DNA of 5,791 bases from Pseudomonadota bacterium (GTDB lineage Bacteria; Pseudomonadota; Alphaproteobacteria; Rhizobiales; Hyphomicrobiaceae). Both the position numbers and the translations under genes were made by a program. Where the stretch lies: the NCBI GenBank assembly GCA_023430315.1, contig JAEZAW010000169.1:1-5791 (forward strand), in the 5' to 3' direction. The number at the start of each line of letters is the position of its first letter. Position 1 is the first letter of the stretch. Of this stretch, positions 1 through 5,641 are shown one piece after another. Under the pieces are notes generated by a model. It was not told the DNA's origin and ran no database searches. It worked only from the letters and a program-made list of their open reading frames with translations.

Positions 1-386
<386 letters not shown>

Positions 387-394
387 AATTTCTT

Positions 395-452
395 GCCGCG
401 GGCTGCTGGAAAGGGGTGCTTCGCAACCATCCCGTAGTGCTATGCCCGCGGC
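395..452. repeat. 9-bp perfect inverted repeat downstream of rnpB
   Basis: GCCGCGGGC (395-403) is exactly complementary to GCCCGCGGC (444-452), with a 40-nt loop. It begins about 9 nt after the estimated 3' end of rnpB, so it could fold in the 3' extension of the RNase P RNA precursor. It lacks the U-tract of a standard intrinsic terminator. Confidence 0.45.
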
Positions 453-459
453 GGTCAGA

Positions 460-484
460 GCGGCAGCGCAGAGTTTGCTGCCGC
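460..484 (-). terminator. Hairpin downstream of the transporter gene (terminator candidate)
   Basis: GCGGCAGC (460-467) and GCTGCCGC (477-484) form a perfect 8-bp GC-rich stem with a 9-nt loop. It lies about 30-54 nt past the TAG of the transporter gene when read on the minus strand. There is no U-run after it on either strand, so intrinsic termination is uncertain. Confidence 0.35.
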
Positions 485-488
485 GCCT

Positions 489-505
489 GCTGGAAAGCAT
501 CCAGC
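489..505 (-). terminator. Small hairpin right after the transporter stop codon
   Basis: GCTGGA (489-494) pairs with TCCAGC (500-505) around a 5-nt loop. Read on the minus strand it begins 8 nt past the transporter stop codon. The 6-bp stem with no U-tract could protect the 3' end or pause polymerase together with the neighbouring 460-484 hairpin. It is too short to call a terminator alone. Confidence 0.25.
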
Positions 506-513
506 GAGTTGCT

Positions 514-2199
514 CTAGTTCGTCCGCTCCTGCCCCACCTCGACCTTCGGCGCATCATCGCGCAGTCGCGAGCGGCGAATGGATCCTGTCCGCTCCAAGAT
601 CGGATAAGCCACCGACGCAACGTGCGCCGTGATCCGTTTCAGATCACGAGTGATGTCGATGTGGAGCGAGCTCGTTTCGATGCTCTGGGTCTTGCCTTCG
701 CGCAGTCGCTTGAGGTGGTTGTCATTCGCCGCCTGCTCGAGATCGCGCATGCGATCCTTCTCGGCGAGGAGCGCACGCGCCGTTTGGACATCGCCGAGCA
801 CGAAGACACTGGTCGCAAGATGGAGATTGTCCAACAGGCAACGATGCATGTTGGTGATCTCCTCGAGCCCATCATCGGAGAATTTGAGCTTATGCTTGAT
901 TTTCTTAGCGGCGAGCTCGCGCAGGTTCTTGTCGAGGATATCGCCGATATGCTCGAGGTTGATGGTGAAGGCGAGAATGTCTGAGCAGCGCTTTTCATCG
1001 ACTTCGCTCAAGCCGTCCTGACGGCTGATTTCCATCAGATGAAGCTTGACGGCGTTGTGCAGCCGATCGAGATCGTCGTCCTTCTCGGCGAGCGTCGCGA
1101 GTAGCTTGCGATCGTCGTTCCTGAGGGCCTCGATGAACGTCGTCAGCATGGCCTCTACGATGTCGACCATGCGCAGCACTTCGCGCGTCGCATCGGCGAG
1201 CGCGAGGCTCGGCGTCTGGACGGCCGCAGGCTTCAGATACTGCGGCGCGCCTGGATCGTCGGCCGGCGATCCCGCTGGAATGATCTTGGCGCAAAGGCGC
1301 GCCAGCGGATCCAGAATGCCGATGAAGGCAACCGCCAGCACCACATTGAAGAGGGTGTGAAAGTTGGCCACCTGCCGCGCCGGGCTTGCTTCCAGAGCCA
1401 CCATTGCATCGGCGATCCAGGGCAGCAGAGGCACCGCGATCAGACAACCCAGGCCGCGCACGATGAGGTTGCCAAGCGCGAGTTGCCGCGCGGCCTTGTT
1501 CGAACCGGCAGCAAAATACTGCGGGATGATGTTACCGAGATTGGCCCCCAGCACGAGTGCGATAGCCGCGACCGGCGTGACTACATTGTGCTCGGCCAGC
1601 GTCATGATCAGAAGCACAGCCGCGATGCTGGAGTAGGCGGCCCAGGTCAGCAGCGCTGCGAGCACGATATCGATGATCGGATCACCCGATACGAGCGCGA
1701 ACAGACTTCGTAGCGAGGCCGTTTTCTCGACAGGCTCGATGGTCGCGACGATGAGATGCAAGGCAAGAAGAATGAGACCGATGCCGATCGACACGCGCCC
1801 CAGATCCCGCGTGCGCGACTTGCCGCCGCGATTGAAGGCAATCACGCCCGCCAGCATGAAGAGCGGCGCCACGGCCGAGACTTTGAAGCTCAGCACCTGC
1901 ACGATGAACGTCGTACCGACATTGGCGCCGAGCGTGACGGCGAGCGCCGGCACGATCGTCATGAAGCCGGCAGCAATGAAGCTCGTCGACATCAGTGCGG
2001 TTGCCGTGCTGCTCTGAAGCAGCGCCGTGATTCCCATGCCGGCAAGGAACGCCTTCCAGCGGCTCTTGAGGCCGGTAGCAAGGAACTGGCGCAGGTTGCC
2101 GCCGAATGCGCGCACCATGCCCGTGTGCACCATGCGCATGCCCCACAGGAGCAGCGCGACGAAGCCGGCAAGCTGGAGCAGAACGAAGGTCGCGGACAT
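514..2199 (-). CDS. Na/Pi-cotransporter family protein with C-terminal PhoU-like domain
   Basis: A 561-residue inner-membrane protein of the Na+/phosphate cotransporter II-related family (NptA/YjbB type), expected to move inorganic phosphate with Na+. The N-terminal half (about 1-310) is hydrophobic and contains the two inverted repeats of the family. Repeat 1 has the signature QSSTA (62-66) followed by GANVGTT (91-97). Repeat 2 has the degenerate YSSIA (189-193) in place of QSSSA, then GANLGN (218-223). After a linker (about 310-335), residues 335-545 form a helical PhoU-like domain with two partly matching halves: EKDDDLDRLHNAV (372-384) with NLEHIGDILD (414-423), and EKDRMRDLEQA (480-490) with DITRDLKRITAHV (515-527). 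The E-x-x-x-D-type acidic motifs are those that bind metal clusters in PhoU. Direction of Pi flux is not decided by sequence; YjbB-like members are linked to export. The ATG at 2199 is supported by AGGAGG seven bases upstream. A Pho box lies about 100 bp upstream. Confidence 0.93.
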   Translation of the reverse strand: MSATFVLLQLAGFVALLLWGMRMVHTGMVRAFGGNLRQFLATGLKSRWKAFLAGMGITALLQSSTATALMSTSFIAAGFMTIVPALAVTLGANVGTTFIVQVLSFKVSAVAPLFMLAGVIAFNRGGKSRTRDLGRVSIGIGLILLALHLIVATIEPVEKTASLRSLFALVSGDPIIDIVLAALLTWAAYSSIAAVLLIMTLAEHNVVTPVAAIALVLGANLGNIIPQYFAAGSNKAARQLALGNLIVRGLGCLIAVPLLPWIADAMVALEASPARQVANFHTLFNVVLAVAFIGILDPLARLCAKIIPAGSPADDPGAPQYLKPAAVQTPSLALADATREVLRMVDIVEAMLTTFIEALRNDDRKLLATLAEKDDDLDRLHNAVKLHLMEISRQDGLSEVDEKRCSDILAFTINLEHIGDILDKNLRELAAKKIKHKLKFSDDGLEEITNMHRCLLDNLHLATSVFVLGDVQTARALLAEKDRMRDLEQAANDNHLKRLREGKTQSIETSSLHIDITRDLKRITAHVASVAYPILERTGSIRRSRLRDDAPKVEVGQERTN

Positions 2200-2204
2200 T
2201 TGCG

Positions 2205-2213
2205 CCCCTCCTC
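2205..2213 (-). promoter_or_regulatory. Strong Shine-Dalgarno of the transporter gene
   Basis: On the minus strand GAGGAGGGG precedes ATG 2199-2197; the AGGAGG core (2212-2207) has a 7-nt spacer. This near-perfect match fixes the start codon, even though the reading frame is open only a little further upstream. Confidence 0.85.
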
Positions 2214-2298
2214 GAACACGGCGACGGTCGTGGGCCGCGCCAAGTTGCGGATCAAGCTGAAGAACTTGGTGCCATCCGCCCAGGGGCGCAAGACTTAT

Positions 2299-2316
2299 AT
2301 GACAGGTTTATGACAA
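2299..2316 (-). promoter_or_regulatory. Pho box (PhoB-binding site) upstream of the transporter gene
   Basis: Read on the minus strand, 2316 to 2299 is TTGTCATAAACCTGTCAT: two 7-bp direct repeats, TTGTCAT and CTGTCAT, separated by the 4-nt AT-rich spacer AAAC. This differs from the classic PhoB consensus CTGTCAT-N4-CTGTCAT only in its first base. It lies 99-116 bp upstream of the transporter ATG, in the same orientation, so phosphate-starvation control by PhoB is the simplest reading. A TATAAG (2299-2294) overlaps its end. No good -10 hexamer is seen at the usual 10-11 nt past the box, so the exact transcription start is unresolved. Confidence 0.85.
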
Positions 2317-2325
2317 TTCTGATGA

Positions 2326-2356
2326 GCGGAACGCCAGGAGCGGCCTGGCGTTCCGT
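2326..2356 (-). terminator. Long perfect hairpin after pheT, likely transcription terminator
   Basis: GGAACGCCAGG (2328-2338) and CCTGGCGTTCC (2344-2354) form an uninterrupted 11-bp stem with a 5-nt loop, extended by a C-G and a G-U pair. It starts about 25 nt past the pheT stop on the minus strand and precedes the Pho box. There is no U-tract directly after it (GCTCATCAGAATTG follows), so it is either a U-poor terminator or a 3'-end stabilising hairpin. Its position separates pheT from the phosphate-regulated transporter unit. Confidence 0.6.
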
Positions 2357-2380
2357 CGGCCGACGCTGGACGGCCCCGGC

Positions 2381-4804
2381 TCAGCCGCGAACGTCGCCGC
2401 CCGTCGCGCGCTTCACCTCGGCGATGACCTTCTTTGAGACGGCATCGATCTCGGCGTCGGTGAGCGTCTTCTCGGCAGGCGAGAGCGTCACTTCGATCGC
2501 GAGCGACTTCTTGCCGGCACCGAGCGCGTCACCCTCGAAGAGGTCGAATACGCGCACGTTCGAGATGAGCGCCTTATCCGCCGCCGAGGCCGCGCGGACG
2601 ACATCGCCAGCCGCCACGTCGCGATCGAGCAGGAAGGCGAAGTCGCGCGTGACCGGCAGGAGATCGGCGGCCGCGAGCGGCGCCCGCGCGCGCGCCTTCC
2701 TCTTCTCGGCAGGGAGCGCACTGACGAACACCTCGAAAGCCGCAGCCGGGCCCGTCACGTCGAGGGTCTTGAGCGTGGCCGGATGCATCTCGCCGAAGTG
2801 CGCGAGCACGACCTTCGGCCCGAGACGCAGCGTGCCCGATCGTCCCGGATGGAACCACGCCGGCGCATCGCGCGTGATCTGCGCCCGCGCCGGGTCGATG
2901 CCGAGTGCTGCGAGCAGGGCCGCCACATCGGCTTTCACATCGAAGACATCCGCCGGCTTTGCTGCGCCATCCCAATGGCGGCCGTGCCCCATGAGCTGCG
3001 CAGCACCGACGCGCACGCCGGACGCAAGCAGGAGCTGATCTTCGGGCTTATCGCCCTTGTAGGCCTGCCCGACCTCGAAGAGCGCCACATCGGCGAAACC
3101 GCGATTGCGATTGCGCTGTGCCGCCGCCAGCAGCCCCGGCAGCAGGCTCGGGCGCATGGAGCTCATTTCCGTCGAGATGGGATTGGCAAGCTCGAGCGCA
3201 TCGCTGCCGCCGCCGAAATGCTCGGCCCAGGGGCGCGGCGTGAATGACCACGTAATGGCCTCGACCATGCCCCGCGTCGCAAGCACGCGGCGAGCGCGCC
3301 GGGCGCGCCGCTGCACCTCCGTCAGCACAGACCGCGTCACGCCATGCTCGCGCCGCATGGCCGCCGGCGGCACCTTGTCGAGGCCGGCAATGCGCGCGAT
3401 CTCCTCGACGATATCTGCAGAGCCATGAACGTCCGGGCGCCATGTCGGCACAGTCACTTTGACCGCATCACCCGGCCCCTCGACCGCGAAACCCAATGCA
3501 TCGAGTGTCTTCCGCGCCTCGGCCGGCTTGATGTCGAGGCCCGCGAGCTTCTTCACGCGCGAGAAGGCGAACGAGACGACCGTCTTCTTGACGGGCTCCT
3601 TCCCGGCAATCTTGGCGCGTGACGGTTCGCCACCTGCGAAATCCAGCATGAGGCGCGTGCCGAGATCGAGACCGCCCTTGATGAACGCCGGATCGACACC
3701 GCGCTCGAAGCGGTAGCGCGCGTCCGTCTGCAGGCCGGCCTTGCGGCCCGTCGCAGCAGTCAGCAAGGGATCGAAATAGGCGCACTCGATGAGTACGTTG
3801 GTCGTCTCGTGCGTCGAGCCCGACTCCTCGCCGCCCATGATGCCGCCGAAACCGAGCACGCGCTGCGTATCGGCGATGACGCACATGCCGTCCTCGACAT
3901 CGTGCTCCTTGCCGTCGAGGCCGTGGAAACGCTCGCCGTTGCGTCCATTACGCGCGCGGATCGCGCCGATGACCTTGTCGGCGTCATAGACGTGCAGCGG
4001 GCGACCGCGATCCATGCTGACATAGTTCGTCACATCGACGACCGCGTTGATCGGCCTCAGGCCGATGGCCTTGAGCCTCTGCTGCACCCAGGCAGGCGAC
4101 GCGCCGTTCTTGATGCCGCGGATATAGCGGCCGGCGAAGACCGGACAGGCGTGCGCGAGCTCCGGCGGGAACTCCAGCAGGATGTCGATCGGGCATTCGT
4201 ACTTGCCCTCGACGCCAGGCGTCGGGAGTTCCGGCTTGAGCTTGCCGAGACCGCACGCAGCGATGTCACGCGCAATGCCGCGTACGCCCGTGCAGTCCGG
4301 CCGGTTCGGCGTGAGCTTGACCTCGACGACCGGGTCATCGAGGCCCATGACATCGACGTAGCGCTTCCCTACGTTCTTCGCATACGCCTCGCCCAGATCG
4401 ATGATGCCTTGGTGATCGTCGGAAAGCTCCAGTTCGCGCTCGGAGACGAGCATGCCGTTCGAGACCACGCCGCGCACGGGCCGCTTGTCGAGCGTGATGC
4501 CCGTACCGGGAATGTAGCTGCCAAGCGGTGCGAATACGCCGATCATGCCGGCACGCGCGTTCGGCGCGCCGCAGACGACCTCGACCATACCGCTGCCCGT
4601 ATCGACCTGGCAGACGCGCAGTTTGTCCGCGTTCGGATGCTGCTTGGCATCGACGACGCGCGCGACGACGAACGGGTTCAGCGCCTTGGCCGGCTCCTCG
4701 ACGCTCTCGACCTCGAGGCCGATGATCGACAGCCGATCGACGATCACATCGAGCGGCGTGTCCGTATCCAGGTGATCCCGGAGCCAATTGAACGTGAATT
4801 TCAT
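2381..4804 (-). CDS. pheT: Phenylalanyl-tRNA synthetase beta subunit
   Basis: An 807-residue cytoplasmic protein, full length for the bacterial family. As part of the alpha2-beta2 enzyme it supports charging of tRNA-Phe with phenylalanine and edits mischarged Tyr-tRNA-Phe. Domains in order: N-terminal helix and EMAP/Trbp111-like tRNA-binding OB fold (about 39-150, HPNADKLRVCQVD at 57-69); B3/B4 editing region (about 210-390, with NRPDCTGVRGIARD just before it, VDVTNYV at 256-262 and RFERGVDP at 365-372); B5 domain (about 405-475, PTWRPDVHGSADIVEEIARI at 453-472); inactive synthetase-like core (about 490-700); FDX-ACB tRNA anticodon-recognition domain (about 712-805, PVTRDFAFLLDRDV). The ATG at 4804 is chosen because MKFTFNWLRDHLD is the conserved family start; the frame continues up to a GTG at 4855 without family-like sequence. 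The Shine-Dalgarno is weak (GAGA, 7-nt spacer). The alpha-subunit gene pheS, normally immediately upstream, is not in this window. Confidence 0.97.
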   Translation of the reverse strand: MKFTFNWLRDHLDTDTPLDVIVDRLSIIGLEVESVEEPAKALNPFVVARVVDAKQHPNADKLRVCQVDTGSGMVEVVCGAPNARAGMIGVFAPLGSYIPGTGITLDKRPVRGVVSNGMLVSERELELSDDHQGIIDLGEAYAKNVGKRYVDVMGLDDPVVEVKLTPNRPDCTGVRGIARDIAACGLGKLKPELPTPGVEGKYECPIDILLEFPPELAHACPVFAGRYIRGIKNGASPAWVQQRLKAIGLRPINAVVDVTNYVSMDRGRPLHVYDADKVIGAIRARNGRNGERFHGLDGKEHDVEDGMCVIADTQRVLGFGGIMGGEESGSTHETTNVLIECAYFDPLLTAATGRKAGLQTDARYRFERGVDPAFIKGGLDLGTRLMLDFAGGEPSRAKIAGKEPVKKTVVSFAFSRVKKLAGLDIKPAEARKTLDALGFAVEGPGDAVKVTVPTWRPDVHGSADIVEEIARIAGLDKVPPAAMRREHGVTRSVLTEVQRRARRARRVLATRGMVEAITWSFTPRPWAEHFGGGSDALELANPISTEMSSMRPSLLPGLLAAAQRNRNRGFADVALFEVGQAYKGDKPEDQLLLASGVRVGAAQLMGHGRHWDGAAKPADVFDVKADVAALLAALGIDPARAQITRDAPAWFHPGRSGTLRLGPKVVLAHFGEMHPATLKTLDVTGPAAAFEVFVSALPAEKRKARARAPLAAADLLPVTRDFAFLLDRDVAAGDVVRAASAADKALISNVRVFDLFEGDALGAGKKSLAIEVTLSPAEKTLTDAEIDAVSKKVIAEVKRATGGDVRG

Positions 4805-4828
4805 GAACAGATCTCGCAACGGGTCGCG

Positions 4829-4850
4829 GCCGCCGGAGGCTGCCGGCGGC
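4829..4850 (-). repeat. 8-bp perfect hairpin in the pheT leader
   Basis: GCCGCCGG (4829-4836) and CCGGCGGC (4843-4850) form a perfect 8-bp GC stem with a 6-nt loop, ending 24 bp before the pheT start codon. In a transcript this stem would sit just upstream of the weak ribosome-binding site. It has no U-tract, so a terminator role is doubtful; an effect on translation or RNA stability is a guess. Confidence 0.4.
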
Positions 4851-4865
4851 GCCACTCATGGAACG

Positions 4866-4883
4866 ATTTCAAGGGAATTTCAA
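4866..4883 (-). promoter_or_regulatory. 7-4-7 direct repeat upstream of pheT
   Basis: On the minus strand, TTGAAAT (4883-4877) and TTGAAAT (4872-4866) are exact direct repeats separated by TCCC, an 11-bp period. This is an AT-rich island in GC-rich DNA. The spacing matches sites bound by tandem dimers of OmpR/PhoB-type regulators. The first TTGAAA could also act as a -35 hexamer, though the matching -10 (CATGAG, 17-nt spacer) is poor. Function is inference. Confidence 0.3.
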
Positions 4884-4890
4884 CCGCACG

Positions 4891-4929
4891 GGCAGGCGGC
4901 GGCTCCCCCCGGGGGCCGCCCGGCCTGCC
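4891..4929 (-). terminator. Large GC-rich hairpin after infC (terminator candidate)
   Basis: GGCAGGC (4891-4897) pairs with GCCTGCC (4923-4929), and directly inside GGCGGC (4898-4903) pairs with GCCGCC (4915-4920), giving 13 bp interrupted by a 2-nt bulge, around a C/G-rich loop. Read on the minus strand it starts about 40 nt after the infC stop. What follows is CGTGCGGTTGAAATT, not a clean U-run. It may end the infC transcript or attenuate read-through into pheT. Confidence 0.5.
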
Positions 4930-4968
4930 ACTTGGTTGCCGCCGCGGCCAACCGCGAACGGCGCCCGG

Positions 4969-5508
4969 CTATTTTGGCGCCAGCACCATCACCATCTGTC
5001 GGCCTTCGAGGCGCGGCTCGGACTCGACCTTCGAAATCTCCAGGACATCGGCTTTGACGCGCTGGAGCACGGCCATGCCAAGCTGCTGGTGGGCCATCTC
5101 GCGGCCACGGAACCGCAGGGTCACCTTGACCTTGTCGCCTTCCTCGAAGAAGCGTTTGATGGCGCGCATCTTCACGTCGTAGTCGTGATCGTCGATGCTC
5201 GGGCGCATCTTGATCTCTTTGATCTCGACGATCTTCTGCTTCTTGCGCGCCTCGGCCTGCTTCTTCTGCTCCTGGAACTTGAACTTGCCGTAGTCCAGGA
5301 TCTTGGCCACTGGCGGATCGGCGTCGGGCGACACCTCGACGAGGTCGAGCCCGGCCTCTTCGGCCTGACGCAGTGCATCAAGCGTCTCGACAACGCCGAC
5401 ATTCTCTCCGTCGGCATTTATGAGGCGCACTGTGCGCGTGCGGATAGCATCGTTCATTCTGGGGCCGGATTGCTCGCGCTCCGGGCCTGCGCGCATTGGA
5501 CGGCGTAT
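4969..5508 (-). CDS. infC: Translation initiation factor IF-3, probable ATA start
   Basis: IF3 binds the 30S subunit, keeps it apart from 50S and checks start codon and initiator tRNA choice. The product is 179 residues (E. coli: 180). Domains: N-terminal domain (about 14-85) with the family signature KILDYGKFKFQEQK (69-82), a basic linker (QKKQAEARKKQKIVEIKEIK, 81-100), and the C-terminal domain (about 100-179) with MRPSIDDHDYDVKM, GDKVKVTLRFRGREMAH and the terminal MVMVLAPK. The start is set at ATA 5508-5506: the peptide then begins x-R-R-P, as alphaproteobacterial IF3s do, and AGGAG lies 7 nt upstream. The next ATG (5496) is 19 nt from that AGGAG; a later ATG (5457, MNDAIR) has no clear ribosome-binding site. 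A near-cognate start is the known basis of IF3 autoregulation in E. coli (AUU). The usual downstream partners rpmI and rplT are missing; pheT follows instead. Confidence 0.95.
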   Translation of the reverse strand: MRRPMRAGPEREQSGPRMNDAIRTRTVRLINADGENVGVVETLDALRQAEEAGLDLVEVSPDADPPVAKILDYGKFKFQEQKKQAEARKKQKIVEIKEIKMRPSIDDHDYDVKMRAIKRFFEEGDKVKVTLRFRGREMAHQQLGMAVLQRVKADVLEISKVESEPRLEGRQMVMVLAPK

Positions 5509-5514
5509 GTTGCT

Positions 5515-5520
5515 TCTCCT
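5515..5520 (-). promoter_or_regulatory. Shine-Dalgarno that decides the infC ATA start
   Basis: AGGAGA on the minus strand (5520-5515), followed by AGCAAC and then ATA at 5508. Measured from the AGGAG core (5520-5516) the spacer is 7 nt, which is optimal for ATA and far too long for the in-frame ATG at 5496. Confidence 0.8.
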
Positions 5521-5549
5521 GAAATAGGCCGAACGGTCAAAATTCTGGA

Positions 5550-5566
5550 ATTTGCTCAGAGCAAAT
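5550..5566. promoter_or_regulatory. Exact 17-bp palindrome in the infC leader
   Basis: ATTTGCTC-A-GAGCAAAT (5550-5566) is a perfect 8+1+8 inverted repeat centred at 5558, about 42 bp upstream of the infC start codon and 30 bp upstream of its Shine-Dalgarno. As DNA it looks like an operator for a dimeric regulator. As RNA it would fold into a 6-bp hairpin (AUUUGC/GCAAAU) with a 5-nt loop. No regulator can be named. Confidence 0.45.
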
Positions 5567-5608
5567 GCTGTCACCCCGGCCGCAGGCGACATCTGGACGC
5601 AGAACGCG

Positions 5609-5641
5609 AGTAGAGAAGGGCGATTTCCGGGGCCCTGTCAA
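5609..5641 (-). promoter_or_regulatory. Possible infC promoter (-35 TTGACA)
   Basis: On the minus strand CTTGACAGG gives a consensus -35 hexamer TTGACA at 5641-5636, about 130 bp upstream of the infC start. The best -10 candidate downstream is TCTACT (5614-5609), but the spacer is 21 nt; at 17-18 nt only CTTCTC or TTCTCT is found. The -35 is convincing, the -10 is not. If used, the 17-bp palindrome would lie in the 5' UTR. Confidence 0.3.

Larger units (their letters stand above)
387..513. other. Convergent intergenic zone between rnpB and the transporter gene
   Basis: rnpB (+) and the Na/Pi transporter gene (-) end towards each other across about 127 bases. No gene is visible here. The stretch holds three inverted repeats listed separately (395-452, 460-484, 489-505), none followed by a clear run of T on either strand. 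It most likely provides 3'-end formation for both transcripts, but this is inferred from position and structure only. Confidence 0.5.
4805..4968 (-). other. infC-pheT intergenic region lacking rpmI, rplT and pheS
   Basis: In most proteobacteria the order is infC-rpmI-rplT-pheS-pheT. Here only 164 bases separate the TAG of infC from the ATG of pheT, with no open frame resembling ribosomal protein L35, L20 or the C-terminus of PheS. The region holds a strong hairpin (4891-4929), a 7-4-7 direct repeat (4866-4883) and a second hairpin (4829-4850). Either the middle of the operon has moved or been lost here, or the assembly is collapsed. Confidence 0.7.

Noticed and set aside
2106..3038. 310-codon + strand open frame across the transporter start, Pho box and pheT 3' end
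   Set aside because: A low-complexity Ser/Ala/Arg composition and overlap with two real genes in antisense mark it as a high-GC shadow frame.
4805..4855. Upstream GTG start adding 17 residues to PheT
   Set aside because: The extra residues are not family-like, and the conserved MKFTFNWLRDHLD start is downstream at ATG 4804.
4335..4859. 174-codon - strand frame overlapping the pheT start
   Set aside because: It is the +1-shifted shadow of pheT; the pheT frame matches the family from its first residue.
4805..4968. Possible pheS remnant or Phe-rich leader peptide before pheT
   Set aside because: I read the minus strand of the gap and found neither PheS C-terminal sequence nor a run of Phe codons after a start codon.
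3809..5182. 457-codon open frame on the + strand opposite pheT and infC
   Set aside because: It lies antisense to two clearly homologous genes, spans their intergenic gap, is rich in Arg/Asp/Ala as expected from reverse-complemented high-GC codons, and shows no known domain.
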